A stretch of DNA of 64,000 bases from Calliopum simillimum (Eukaryota; Arthropoda; Insecta; Diptera; Lauxaniidae): assembly GCA_951812925.1 (NCBI GenBank), contig OX638368.1, positions 127,247,309-127,311,308 of the forward strand, given 5' to 3'. The stretch's first letter is position 1. Every line of letters begins with the position of its first letter. Below the pieces are notes generated by a model. It was not told the DNA's origin. It saw only the letters and a program-made list of their open reading frames with translations, and made no database searches. Of the stretch, positions 1 through 10,667 are shown piece by piece. The translations under genes and the position numbers were made by a program.

Positions 1-169
1 GCGGAGTCCAATCTACTTCTAATGAGACCGTCAAACTTAAGCTATACATTATAAATTTTCTTCGACTTCGCCAAAAACTTCAGTATTTGACGCAAAACTA
101 CACAACCGATTTACATAATTTTTTGATTTGGTTTTGGTGGTGAGACGCCATTAAGAGGGACGGGTGTTG

Positions 170-580
170 CACTTCCCATTCGAAAAAAACACAAAAAATG
201 CTATATCATTGCAGTTATACAAGCTATGATGATAAAAGTAAGTGAACTTATGGTTAATGCATCTGTCATCAACCATGCAAAATTTGAAGGGGATTGAACG
301 AGGGGATGCTGCACCCCTGATATGAAAAAAATACGCAAAATGCTATATCAGTGTTTCTATATCAGATATCATTATGAAACTTGGTACATGGATGTTTATT
401 GCGTCTACTATTCAGCACGCAAATCTTAAGGGGGATTGAACGAAAGGGATTTGCACCCCCGTACAGTAAAAATACTCAAAATGCTATATTTCTACGCCTA
501 TAGTAGCTATCATTATAATAATTGGTACATAAATATATATTCTATTCATCTTGAAAAACCTGAGGGGTTGGAAGAGAAGG
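170..580. repeat. Diverged tandem repeat of about 140 bp, three units
   Basis: Units share the phrase AAAATGCTATAT followed by a pyrimidine-rich stretch, TATCATTAT and a GGGGGATTGAACGA-like end. They lie downstream of copy A and recur in the duplicate unit at 14715-15125. No coding potential is seen. Confidence 0.7.
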
Positions 581-973
581 ACGACGGAGATTGATGGGAC
601 TTAGAACATATGTTAGCTCATCCAGTTTAGTTTTTTTCTTTTAACTACACAACCTTGCTACTTTTAAGTTTTCTGATTGAAACAGATTGTGCAACAATCA
701 AAGATGAATATCATAGGCCATTTATCCCAGAGAGATCAAAAATCCTAACATTGAATTATATCAAAACTTAAAAAAAAAGATTATATTTGGCATGTTCCAT
801 AATGATACTCGTATTAAATAAACCAATTTTGTTGATTATTTTTTCAAGTAATTATTATTTTAAATATATGTATGTGACATTAATCATAACAATATTTACA
901 ATTTCATATAGTCCTAAGTATATGAATTTTTCTATAGTATTAATTCGATCACTCTAATACTATTCCTTGCAGC

Positions 974-1368
974 TTAACGTGCAATGGCAACGTTACCAAC
1001 AGCAATGTTACCAACGTTAGAAACACTTCCACCAGCAGGAAGTCCACTCAGTAGAGTTGTGAGAGTCTGCAAAGTTAAACACATGTCAACTAAAACCAAA
1101 TCAAATTTTAAAATAATCAATTGTACGTTACCTGTTTGACTAAATCCAATAATGTCTGAAGCAATACTACCAATGATAGCTTATCTGTCACGTTTGTTAA
1201 GTCTTTAATCGGGAGATTATCAAGAAGTGAATTTACCACTGGAACATTTTTGGTAACATCAGTGACAGGCTTAAGAATTCCACCAACTAAGGGCAAATTT
1301 GATAGAAGATCAGCAGCTTGGGCAGTGGTAGCCAGAATAGCGAAAACTAAAGCAACTGTGAATTTCAT
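974..1368 (-). CDS. Secreted peptide family, MKF subtype, copy A
   Basis: Two exons: 1368 to 1132 (79 codons) and 1066 to 974 (30 codons plus TAA), with a 65-bp phase-0 GT-AG intron between. The 109-residue precursor starts with an 18-residue signal peptide ending TTAQA; the mature part is hydrophobic with no cysteine. An NVT sequon lies at residue 59. The exon 2 tail begins TLTTLLSG and ends with GN repeats and IAR. The start is the first ATG after a TATA box 105 bp upstream; the signal peptide begins exactly there. It is divergent from copy B and the direct duplicate of copy C, from which it differs at few residues. I do not recognise the family. Secretion is inferred from the signal peptide; the function is unknown. 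Confidence 0.85.
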
Positions 1369-1465
1369 GTTTTTAGTTTTAATATTTTTATTAATTTTGA
1401 ATAGAAATTGATGTTAACACTTTTGAGTTTGGATTTTGATTGATATTTGTGCCAAAACGTTCTGG

Positions 1466-1473
1466 TACTTATA
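1466..1473 (-). promoter_or_regulatory. TATA box of copy A
   Basis: TATAAGTA on the minus strand, 105 bp before the ATG. An ATCAATC stretch about 30 bp downstream is a plausible initiator. All eleven family members have the box at nearly the same distance; A and C carry G at the sixth position. Confidence 0.7.
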
Positions 1474-1569
1474 CCCGAAAATTCTTTTGTATGAATTCGG
1501 TTTTGATTCAATACAGAGGGACCAATTGTGTAAATATTTTTATGCAAAATTTTGATTATTTTATTGACA

Positions 1570-1584
1570 TTATCTAATTTTCCC
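1570..1584 (-). promoter_or_regulatory. kappaB-like plus GATA composite site, copy A
   Basis: Minus strand GGGAAAATTAGATAA, about 100 bp upstream of the TATA box. AGATAA fits the WGATAR consensus for GATA factors; GGGAAAATTA is only a partial match to fly kappaB sites. The same arrangement is present before copies B, C and D. Adjacent kappaB and GATA sites are known in fly fat-body immune genes; a link here is inference. Confidence 0.35.
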
Positions 1585-2224
1585 ACTGCTTTTTTGTTTT
1601 TATGTATAAAAAGTTTATTTGAGTACTATAGTAAATAACGTATTATTTTCGTGAAAACAAATAACTGTTGAATATTTCACCGTTTACATTTTGAATGCTT
1701 AATTGTTTTAATTTCTTTTATAATTTCTTTTTTTTCTGATTGCGGTTATTAAGACTTAAAGAACAACGTATTTAAGTTATTAGACGTCATGTATAGATTT
1801 ATTGACTTGTTTATGGGTTTTTACCAACCATATTAAACTTATCTGTGATGATTTTTAAGGAAATAAATAAGAAGCTGCTTCGATTAAAACAAATTAAAAT
1901 GGAAGAGTTCGATACCATACAGTGTGTTACACTTTTTTAATGATATAACTTATAATGGTATGTGCTCTAGAGAAACTTATGAGCTGATTTCATCGGTTTG
2001 TTTATTCTCTCTTCCAGGCCAATCCTTATTTCAACGGTGTTTAGTAGAACATCTCAATATCGTGATAATTCGTTCTTAGGTAGAAGGATTAAATTGTTGT
2101 CGAAAGTTGCGACATTGGTAAATTCAAGAAAAGTATTCATCGGTACTACTCCTCTTTCCCTTCTTTCATTCAACCTGTTTATTTTCGTCAAGTCAACACA
2201 GTGCATTGCATTTATAGAGGCTAA

Positions 2225-2640
2225 TAGTGATGAGCAAACCAAGACCAAGACCAAGACCATAGCAGTGTTGGTCTTGTTCTTGCACATTGAGTCTTGGTCT
2301 TGGTTTTGGTACTGAGTCTTGTTCTTGCTCATTAAGTCTTGGTCTCGGTCTTGGTCTTGGAAATTTTTTTTGGAGATATTGAGCATTCAAAATTTCAAAA
2401 CCATAATTTTCCAAAGCAGTTGGGTTTTTAAGATGCCAAAATACAAATTGAGAGATGATTTTATCTTCAAAACGGAAGTAAAACAACTTTTAACTTTAAA
2501 TTACCAAGACTGAAAAGCAGTCTTGACGATTATCGTGAGACTGCTATGGTCTTGGTCTTGCAAAGATATCATTATCTTGGTCTTGGTGTCGCAAAATTGC
2601 CAATACCAAGAACAAGACTCAAGACCAAGACGAATTTTGC
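2225..2640. repeat. CAAGAC/GTCTTG hexanucleotide array, inverted halves
   Basis: Runs of CAAGAC on one strand are followed by GTCTTG runs, flanking a non-repetitive core with the phrase GATGCCAAAATACAAATTG, so the whole can fold back. It is duplicated at 16775-17150, where the runs are shorter. Open frames here come from the 6-bp period and are not genes. Confidence 0.75.
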
Positions 2641-2679
2641 TCATCACTAGAGGCTAACCCCTGAGCGTTGGCTTACAAA

Positions 2680-3455
2680 ACAAGAAAAAAAGAAAAATTA
2701 AATTAGTAAGGTTGTAAGTTTTGGCCTGGCCAAAAAAAAAATACCCTACCCTGCAGTATTTTGAAAATGTTGCTAATATGTGAGGTACCACGCCCTCTTT
2801 TCCGAGTTCACCCAGTTTTTGCTCAGAGCTTGTATTTATAGTTTTAAGTGTCTGAGTGAAATTTGGTTGGATTATCTCAAAAAACTCTTTCAGTATAGCA
2901 TTTTGTAACTTTTGCTTATAAAGGAGATGCCACGCCCCTTGTCCTATTTCACCCAATTTTTGTTCAGAGCTTTCATTTATAATTCTTAGTATCTGAGTCA
3001 AATTTTGTTCGAATATCTGAAAAAACGCTTTCAGTATAGCGTTTTGAAGCTTTTACTTATATGGGAGGTGCCACGCCCTCTTGTCCGAGTCTCTCCAGTT
3101 TTTTTTCAGAGCTTGCGCTTCCAATTCGTAGTATTTATGTGTATTTTGGTTGCATTGTTGTGAAAAACACTGTATGGGTGGTAGGCGTGTCCATTAACCG
3201 ATTTTACTCATTTTCAATATCACAAGCTAACTTTGACGAAGTCAACTTATTAAATTTTATTGAATTATCTTGCTCAGTTATCCCAAAAATGGTATTTCCA
3301 CACACAGCCAGCCAGACAGACAGACAGACGGACATGGCTATATCGACTCAGGAGGTGACGCTGATCAAGAATATATACATATATTCATTTTTATATCTGC
3401 CACGCCTCCTTCTTTGCGTTACGAACGGAAGGACAAAGTGAATATATATATAGTG
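2680..3455 (+). repeat. Interspersed CCCTACAC-ended repeat, copy 1
   Basis: A non-coding repeat with internal subunits of about 130 bp containing the phrase GGAGGTGCCACGCCCTCTTG, then CAGACAGACAGACGGACATGG and a GAAGGACAAAGTGAATATA end. It begins after TAGTAAGGTTGTAAGTTTTGG. Further copies lie near 17.2, 42.6, 50.6 and 61.3 kb, with fragments near 10.8 and 38.6 kb. The class is unknown. Confidence 0.65.
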
Positions 3456-3519
3456 CGGGGCCTATTAAGACATCAGGAAAAATATAGTATCTTGTTTTTC
3501 AAGAATCAAGGATTTTCTA

Positions 3520-3965
3520 TGGTTTCCCACCGCTAGGAAGTTCCCACAGTACCTTTCATAATGGATTCAATGCTAAGGGAGTACTTTGAATATGTGAGGG
3601 TGTCATAATTGGTCAATGAATAATCCAGCCGAAAGTTCAATATCTTTTGACGACTGGGAATTTACTCCAATCTCAGAAAAGCCTTTAAACTTAGCGCATA
3701 CATTTCTGTTTTAGACTAAACTATAAGTTGATCAAAACAACTTCGAATATTTGAACAACAACATGTGTTTTAGCTAAGAAAGTCCAAAATATATTATTAT
3801 AGTTTAGTAAATAAAAGTTTAATCAAATAAACTAAATATATAAACAATAACAAAATCTTTATTGACAAAATAGCTAAAGGTAAACAATCGTTATTTGAAG
3901 TTGAAGAATATTTGAACAATTGGTCTCTTTATATTGGATTAAAAGAATAATCTGGATTATTTAAA
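3520..3965 (+). pseudogene. Orphan 5' flank of an MQF-subtype peptide gene (unit 1)
   Basis: This matches the upstream DNA of copies E (28825-29340) and G (33065-33440): the phrases CATGGTTTCCCA, TCAATGCTAAG, a TTTGAACAACAACAT-like run and TTTGAACAATTGGTC with TATATTGGATTAAA. The homology stops where the TATA box and coding exon should follow; a palindromic insertion and a LINE fragment come next. I infer a lost gene. The short minus-strand frame here has no signal peptide and is not supported. Confidence 0.6.
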
Positions 3966-4061
3966 AAGTTGTATTCCACAAAAAAAAAGGTATTCATAGC
4001 GTATGTCATGCACCACATTTGAAATACTTTTTCCGGGACTAAAGCTTTTGCTTCACACAAA

Positions 4062-4272
4062 AAACAACAAGATAATATTAATGAAAACTTCATTGAATTT
4101 GAGCCGAAAACAGCATTCATTGACTATATGAATCATTTCATACAATATTAGAACGAAATTCATAAACTTTTTATTTTTTGAAAAATAAAATAAAAATTTA
4201 TAAATTTATTTCTTATATTTTATGAAATGATTCATATAGTCAATGAATGCTGTTTTCGGCTCAAATTTAATA
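4062..4272. repeat. Short palindrome (foldback)
   Basis: An arm of about 85 bp with the phrase GAATGCTGTTTTCGGCTCAAAT recurs inverted across a short AT-rich loop. The duplicate unit carries it at about 18062-18250. It sits between the orphan promoter and the LINE fragment. Confidence 0.65.
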
Positions 4273-4284
4273 AATTTTTTCATT

Positions 4285-4806
4285 AAATTTATGTTCTATT
4301 TCTTGTGTGCTTACGAACTAAGTTAATAAATCTATAACTGACAGTCAAGCTGCTCTCAACACCCTCAAAAGTTATAAAATCAAATCCAAGACAGTCCTTC
4401 GTTGTTACAATCTAATTCAAGCCCTCAGCAGTAAGGAAACATGCAACAACTGGATTTCTGGTCGTCACGGTATAGAGCGTAATAAAAATGTTGATGAACA
4501 AGTAAAAGCGAGCGTCCTCCTAGCAAAATAATCAAAACCTTTGGCCAGCCTTCTGTTAAAACAAAACCTCACTCTTTATCTCGTAAAACATGTAGAACTG
4601 TTGAAGAAGCCATCACTGGTCACAGTCTTATCGGCTACCATGCTCACAGAATGCGCATTTTAGCTCATAGTAGATGTCGCTGTATTGACGTTGACGAAGA
4701 GGGGAGTTGGGAACATCTTGAAAAACTCTCTGAGGTTGGCCTAAGACCACTCAAAGGTTCTACAATGACTTCTAAAGCCTATACTCTAAAACCTAATCTG
4801 GGCTAA
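4285..4806 (+). pseudogene. LINE ORF2 C-terminal fragment (RNase H), unit 1
   Basis: Translation gives the RNase H pattern of I/Jockey-like retroposons: ITDSQAAL, an S-K spacer, then NWISGRHG with a following ERN and DE in the place of the usual WVPGH-GI-GNE-ADE block. A downstream C-x-C and EEGSWEHLEKL segment resembles the cysteine-rich ORF2 tail. Several stops break the frame. A related copy lies at 18295-18796. It is a dead fragment; no upstream reverse transcriptase was found. Confidence 0.6.
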
Positions 4807-4843
4807 AACCCATTTAACTTTTTACATCTACGTGACTCAACAT

Positions 4844-6516
4844 TACGGTGCAGCACTTTTTCGAAATAATGGGAAAATTATAGGTTGCATCAAAGATTAT
4901 CTTGGGAGCAGGTCTTATAACAAAGACTGCATACTTAGTTTTGGTCAAAACCCCCCAAAAGATGGCCCGCCCTGGGCTTGAATGAAGGTCTAAACGACAA
5001 AAATCATTGTTTTTTCGCGGTTTTTTTATTTTATCTCAAAAACCATGTAACTATTGGTAGTAATTCATCCTAAATCTTTGAAAAGGATTAATTTTCTACA
5101 TTTTTTTGTTTTTTTCTCATTGGTCTACAGTGAAGTTTGCCCTATGGAAGTCCCGGAAGAAGTTAAAATTTTTTGATTCAAAAAAGGGTTTTTTTCCTCT
5201 AACTCAAGATACAAGAGACACACAGAAACTTTAGACCTCAATAAATGTAGGAAATCTGTTTTTCTATAGTTTTGAAATCCTTATTCCAAAAGTAAACAGT
5301 TTCCCGCTATAGGCCGAAATTGGTTAAAAATAATCGTGTATCATGAAAAAGCGACCTTTTATTGCTTTGGTTTTAAAATATACCCAAACTTTTGATTAGA
5401 AACTGATGCAAAAATCAAGAGCTTCTAAGCATGGTCTTTAGAATGGATATCGGATTGAAATTGCGCGAGATATGATAATTCTTACATACTTGGTATGAGC
5501 GACTGTATACCCTAAATACCGTAAAAAATGTGTATTTTTATAACCCAAAAACTGTTGGAAATATATTTTGCTATATTTTGCTTCTGATAGTCATCTTTCC
5601 ACAGCTAACAATTTGTGCCCTAGAGGCCGATTTTTGTGATAAAAAAAATCGAATTTTTAGAAATTTTTATTTCGAAGCAACCTTTTGATGTTTCTGCTTG
5701 CAAATTTTCCCAAAATTTTTTTTTAAACAATTTAAGATAAGATTAAAGGCTTTCAAACGTAGTCTTTAGAATAGAAATTGGTTGAAATTTACGCGAGATA
5801 TGACAGTTTTTATATACTCTGTGATACAAAAATATAACCAAAATTCATATCTGCACAATAAAAAAATACTCTTATGTCTCTCTCTTATAACTTTTATATC
5901 TTGCGTAAATTCCAACCGATTTCTTTTTCAAAGACCACGTTTGAAAGCACTTGACTTCTTCATTAGTTTCTTATCATAATTTTGGGTATGTTTTAAGACA
6001 AAAACATAAAAAGATCGCTTTTATAGGATATACAATTATTTTTAACAAATTTCGGCCTCTAGCGGAAAACCGTTTACTTTTGGAATAAAGACTTCAAAGC
6101 AAAACTATAGGAAAACAGAATTCCTACATTTATTCAGGTCTAAAGTTTTTGTGTGTCTCTTGTATCTAGAGTTAGAGGAAAAAAACCCTTTTCTGAATCA
6201 AAAAATTTGAACTTCTTCCGGGACTTCCATAGGGCAAACTTCACTGTAAAGCAATGAGAAAAAACAAAACATGTAGAAAATTAATCCCTTTCAAAGATTT
6301 AGGATGAATTACTACCAATAGTTTCGTGGTTTTTGAAATAAAATAATAAAACTGCGAAAAAGCAATAATTTTTGTCATTTAGACCTTCACTCAAGCCCCG
6401 GGCGGGCCATCTTTTCGGGGGTTTTGAGCAGAACTAAGTATGCAGTTTTTGTTTTAAGATCTTAATCTATGATAATTTTTGATGCACTAATTTTTTTTGA
6501 ATTTTGCTGCACCCTA
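4844..6516. mobile_element. hAT-like non-autonomous foldback element, copy 1
   Basis: The termini are TACGGTGCAGC and GCTGCACCCTA, flanked by a perfect 8-bp duplication CTCAACAT at 4836-4843 and 6517-6524. The duplicate unit near 18.8 kb has a single ACTCAACATCC, that is, the empty site. Long arms of several hundred bp fold onto each other (the phrase GACTTCCATAGGGCAAACTT appears inverted). The duplication fits the hAT pattern nTnnnnAn. No transposase is present; short frames inside are not genes. A second copy lies at 57438-59329. Confidence 0.85.
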
Positions 6517-6793
6517 CTCAACATCCGAGATGATGTGGTATTACCATGGATATTTTTGGTCTATGTGACGCAACAGCATATAAGTAACAACCTTACGTCT
6601 AAAAAGTCAAAATACATTATTCTTTTGGTTCCGATTACCAGATTCGGAGGAAAACAAAACGTAAAAGAAATTAAAACAAACATTAAAAATATGGACGGTA
6701 AAGTATTTAACTAATATTTACCTTCATCAAAATAATACGCTATTTACTATAGTACTCAAATAAACTTTCTAAATATACAAACAAACCAACAGT

Positions 6794-6808
6794 GGGAAAT
6801 TTAGATAA
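6794..6808 (+). promoter_or_regulatory. kappaB-like plus GATA composite site, copy B
   Basis: GGGAAATTTAGATAA, about 97 bp before the TATA box of copy B. It has the same layout as in copies A, C and D. GATA part clear, kappaB part partial. Confidence 0.35.
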
Positions 6809-6904
6809 TGTCAACAAAATAATCAAAATTTTGCATAAAAATGTTTACGCAATTGGTTCCATTGTATTGAATCAAAACAGAATTCATACATATGAATTTT
6901 CGGG

Positions 6905-6912
6905 TATAAATA
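6905..6912 (+). promoter_or_regulatory. TATA box of copy B
   Basis: TATAAATA, 105 bp before the ATG, inside the conserved context TTTTCGGG-TATA-CCAGAATG. The promoter is intact although the coding region has an internal deletion. Confidence 0.7.
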
Positions 6913-7009
6913 CCAGAATGTTTCGGCACGAATATCAATCAAAATCCAAACTCAAATGTGTTAACATCAAGTTCTATTCAAAATTAATAAAAATATTAAA
7001 ACTAAAAAC

Positions 7010-7341
7010 ATGAAACTCACAGTTACTTTAGTTTTCGCTATTCTGGCTACCATTGCCCAAGCTGCTGATCTTCTATCAAACTTACCCTTAGTTGGTGGAG
7101 TTCTTAAACCCGTCAATGGTGGACCTATTGTACCTATTTCCAAAGTTCTTCCAATAGTAACAGGAGACATTAAGGCATTATTGGATTTACTCAATCAGGT
7201 AACGTACTATTGATTATTTTAAAATTTGATTTGGTTTTAATTGGCATGTGTTTAACTTTGTAGCAAGACAGAACTCTACTGAATGGACTTCCTGCTGCTG
7301 GAAGTAGTTCTAACGTTGGAACCGTTGCCATTGCACGTTAA
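7010..7341 (+). CDS. Secreted peptide family, MKF subtype, copy B (internally shortened)
   Basis: Exons 7010-7198 (63 codons) and 7264-7341 (25 codons plus TAA), with a 65-bp phase-0 intron. The 88-residue precursor has a normal signal peptide (residues 1-18, ending ATIAQA) and a normal start of the mature part (DLLSNLPLVGGVLKPV). The middle 24 or so residues, including the NVT sequon, are missing in frame and the rest is diverged up to LLDLLNQ. Exon 2 begins QDR instead of TLT or TIT because its first codons changed, then continues TLLNGLPAAGSSS and ends VAIAR as in copy D. It may be a working short variant or a gene in decay: frame and both splice sites are kept. Function unknown. Confidence 0.75.
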
Positions 7342-7382
7342 GCTGCTAGGATTAATATTGGAGTGATCGAGTTAATGCTATG

Positions 7383-8244
7383 AGACAAATAACGCCAAGT
7401 GTGTACCCTTAAATTCCACTTGTTGTTGAAACTAAATTCTAATAACTTGAATCTAATGCTTATATTATTAGTAAACATTCCTTACACAAAAAATTTTTAA
7501 ATTTTTAAAATTTGATTTCTTACATAATTTTTTATAAAGTTCAAAACTGATTTAACTAAAATTTTGAAAACTTATTTGTCCCTATTTATACGATGAAACA
7601 TTTTGACTTAAAACATTTCGTTTGAGAGAGAGGGATGCACGGGGAAGATAGAGGGGATTTTGTTTCACGTACATGAGACACGCTTTGTGCTTGTCATTCG
7701 TATTTAAAAATTTGTAGTTCGCCATACGAAAACATACAACCGAGTTGACATGTAGCCGAGAAACATTTGTTGCGTGTAAACGAAAACGAAACATTAAAAG
7801 GGAATTGAAAATGTTTTTCATAGAAATGTTTCTTAATATAAATAGGGACTTTCATGAAAACTGTTTACCCAAACTAAATGAAATTTTGCAGGCATATAAA
7901 AAAATGTCAAATTTTAAAAAAATAATTAAAAAAAATTTTTTTTTTTTTATTTTGTTATTTTTTTAAAGTTTTTAAATAAACAATTTCCTTTTTTTATGCT
8001 TTCTTAATGAGATAATTTTTTAATTTTTTTTATTAGAAGCGTATAATATTTGATTTCTTACGTTCGAAAGGTAATTGGACTGCCCAGCACTATTTATTCT
8101 AAATTTACCTATTTAACTGCGTAGCGGCGAGCTCACGCTACTTAGGCCAGTCAAATTATTATTTCATAAAGTTAAAGAAATCGTAAAAAAACCTGTTTTT
8201 ATAGAATAACTCCTAAAATCCTAAATTGTTTGTATACAAGTTAA
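7383..8244. other. AT-rich intergenic DNA
   Basis: Between copy B and the errantivirus LTR I see only AT-rich DNA with A/T runs near 7910-7990. Two overlapping opposite-strand frames near 7.6-7.9 kb have no recognisable features. A 65-70 bp segment near 8070-8155 has weakly inverted ends (TTGGACTG and CAGTCAAA), possibly a tiny element. Confidence 0.5.
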
Positions 8245-8613
8245 CTTTCCTTTAGTACACTGATGGAAAAAAATACTAGCCATGAAGCCTCAACGTCGGC
8301 TCCTTGATTCCACTAATAAATGACACTGATAATAATTTAAATTACTGAATAGATTTATTTTCACAAGTCACTTAATAAATTTATTATAGCACTAAAACAA
8401 CTGGTTGACACAAAAGCAAAACTAAAACTAAACTCTTACAAAACCCTCAATAAGTCAATAACTCTAACGGCCTAATTATAACTTACAAATAATGCTGCGT
8501 CGGTTATATCCCACGGTGGACTCACGTTGACAAACTGTGCCGGACGCGCGTGCATTGTGTAGACCAGACGTCAGCATTTTTATGCGATGGCATGGGAATG
8601 CAATATTATAACT
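8245..8613 (-). repeat. 3' LTR of an errantivirus-like retroelement
   Basis: Minus strand: a purine tract (8614-8624) is followed by AGTTATAATATTG, the AGTTA start typical of gypsy-group LTRs. About 370 bp follow, including AATAAA-type signals near 8340-8385. The outer end is uncertain; it is placed near AGTTAACT around 8239-8246. It lies directly after the env frame, as expected for a 3' LTR. Confidence 0.65.
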
Positions 8614-8622
8614 CCTTCCTCC

Positions 8623-10115
8623 TCAAATATCTGCGTCACGCAGATGAGTCACGTACTGGGGAACGAAGATAGGGCTTCGGTTTGGTTTTGGTACTGGGTT
8701 GATAACTGTTGTCTGAATTTCCGGGATGTGTACCGGAGGGATGTCGATTTTACCGGTAATTTTCTTGCACAGGTTGTATACTACGAAGACCATGAACAGT
8801 ATGATGATGGCATTAGAGACCAGGGAAAAATTTAGCCTGTATTTCAGCATATCGACGTGACCAATGTTCTTAAGGCTGAAATAATGAACATATTCCAGAT
8901 TCACCTTAACTCCTCGGCTTGAAACGTTTGTAATTGCTGATGGAAGAACTTGAAGACTTGTACATAATTACACTGCTGGTATAAGTGCGATTTTGAAGCT
9001 GAATCGTCTCATTGTGGAACTGTAAGACGTAGGACCCATTCAAGAAGATAGTTGCGTTGTTCGCGTTGACCTCTTCACAGAAATTTGTAAGAAATATAGT
9101 GTTTTCATTAATCAGTTCGGAAATTACCTCATTGTTTGTGTTGTATGGACAGGCAGCGTGGCCTCCTTTTATTATCCTAGGAATACAACTGTCCTCATCT
9201 AATTTTTCTAAATTGGCTTCACCGCAAACTGTAGAATTGTTGATTGAAGTGCACTGTCCTATTATGCCATAAGTTTCCCTCTGGTTGACTAGCACTTTTT
9301 GGAACCTCAGATCGATCTGTCTCCCACTATTGATAGCAGCTCGTGTTATAAGCAGATGATATTTTTCACTTTTCAGTTTTGGCATTGATAGGACGTGTAG
9401 TAAAAGAGATCCATTCGTGATAATTGACGGCTTACCAAACTCAATTGCTTCGATGGCGTTTTGGTACGGAAGAGTCTTCATCTCAGCAAGTACTTGATGA
9501 ATTTCTTCTACATCTAAAAGATTGCTGTTAACAATCACTTTTTTTGCCATCTGACACGCTCGCACGATTTTACCAATCTCTTCCTTTAGTATCAATACTC
9601 GGTTTACTGCATCTTGTTCGACTCGGCCCGCGTCGATTACCTTGGATATACCATTTATGCCGCTGACAATTTCCTTGATTTTTGACATAACTTCTCGTGT
9701 TGCCCCAAAGAGGTTTTCGTTTATTTTGAATTGCTGATTGTTGCTTTCAATTACATCATTCTGGCTTCGAAGTATTTGGTCCTAGTCGGTTGCATCTGGA
9801 TTACCAGCAACCCATTTCCAAGCAGATCCTATCCAATTTATCGATCTCGGCTTCCTTGTTTTGACACCCCGTAATTCATTGATTCGATCAGACGTCTGAT
9901 TAATATAAAATTCGAGGATCAATCCCTTCTCCCTGTCCTTTAAATTTGTTGCAGCCAAATTTTTCATTTCTGTCAGAATGTCGTCGTACCGTTGAAGGTC
10001 TATCACATGCACTAGCTTGAAGTCACCACTCAAAATCCAGCCATCGCCTTCTCTTATAGATATGATGGGAGCCTTGTATTTAAAAATATGGAAGCCGTGC
10101 GCAGCAGCTATTAAT
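8623..10115 (-). pseudogene. env: Errantivirus envelope glycoprotein, broken
   Basis: This is a fly endogenous retrovirus (errantivirus) env, read right to left. A possible splice acceptor (ACATTACAG) lies near 10117, followed by a hydrophobic leader. A furin-type RKPR site lies near 9850, followed by a Gly- and Trp-containing fusion-peptide-like segment, as in baculovirus F-like envelopes. Several N-glycosylation sequons lie at 9000-9300, and a membrane anchor plus short cytoplasmic tail at 8700-8850. Breaks: an in-frame TAG at 9782-9784 and a frame change near 8905. Total length is close to family norms (about 490 residues). No gag or pol lies upstream. It cannot make a full protein as it stands. 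Confidence 0.75.
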
Positions 10116-10139
10116 AACCTGTAATGTGAATATGACGTA

Positions 10140-10620
10140 GAACGTTAGCTTAGCAAGAGTTAATAAAAATATTCTAATAAAATTCAAATTTCTTACATTT
10201 CACATAAGTTAGATTTAAGATGGAAAATACAATTTTTCTATTTTCTATTATAAATGAACGAATTTTATGTTACATTTCAATTTTCGTATTATACTAATTA
10301 CTCTTAATCTATAATTTTTAATTTAATTCGTATCAACATATAAAAAAGGGGGAAAAAAAAATTTTTTTTCACAAAATTTTTATCATTAAATTTTCAAATT
10401 CAAATAAAAATTTTATCTTAAATTGTTCGTAATACTCGTGTTAGAGTTTTTATATATTTAACCATAGCAATAATTAAATAGAGTCTAAAACAAAACCTAA
10501 CGGCATGATTTCTAAAACCTTACAAGAGAAAATTACACTGTAGAGAGAATAAGAGTATAAGAGCGATGTTGAAAATATTAAGACTTCTGGAGAAGTCGAA
10601 AGATATTGCAAAGGTTAAAT
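10140..10620. other. AT-rich DNA without recognised features
   Basis: The retroelement homology stops near 10135. No pol-like coding sequence follows, and no open frame or repeat I know is seen. Confidence 0.5.
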
Positions 10621-10667
10621 TGTTTTTAAAAAAATTTGTTTGATATAAAATTTGTATACCACTTTAT

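Larger units (their letters stand above)
1..7382 (+). repeat. Direct segmental duplication, unit 1
   Basis: From the window edge through copies A and B, this matches 14549-20826 in the same orientation, including the 140-bp repeats, the CAAGAC-rich microsatellite, an orphan promoter and a LINE fragment. The hAT-like foldback (4844-6516) is unique to this unit; the 19.0-19.8 kb array is unique to unit 2. The match ends just after the stop codon of copy B. The left end may extend beyond the window. Confidence 0.85.

Noticed and set aside
1365..1586. Frames beginning MGKLDNVNKIIKILHKN or MGNLDNVNK (also at 6792, 15914, 20167, 41636)
   Set aside because: They run through the conserved promoter and 5' UTR of the MKF genes, contain the TATA box and kappaB/GATA-like site, and lack a signal peptide. 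Conservation comes from promoter duplication.
2054..2513. Frames rich in QDQDQD or WSWSW
   Set aside because: Direct translation of the CAAGAC/GTCTTG hexanucleotide array.
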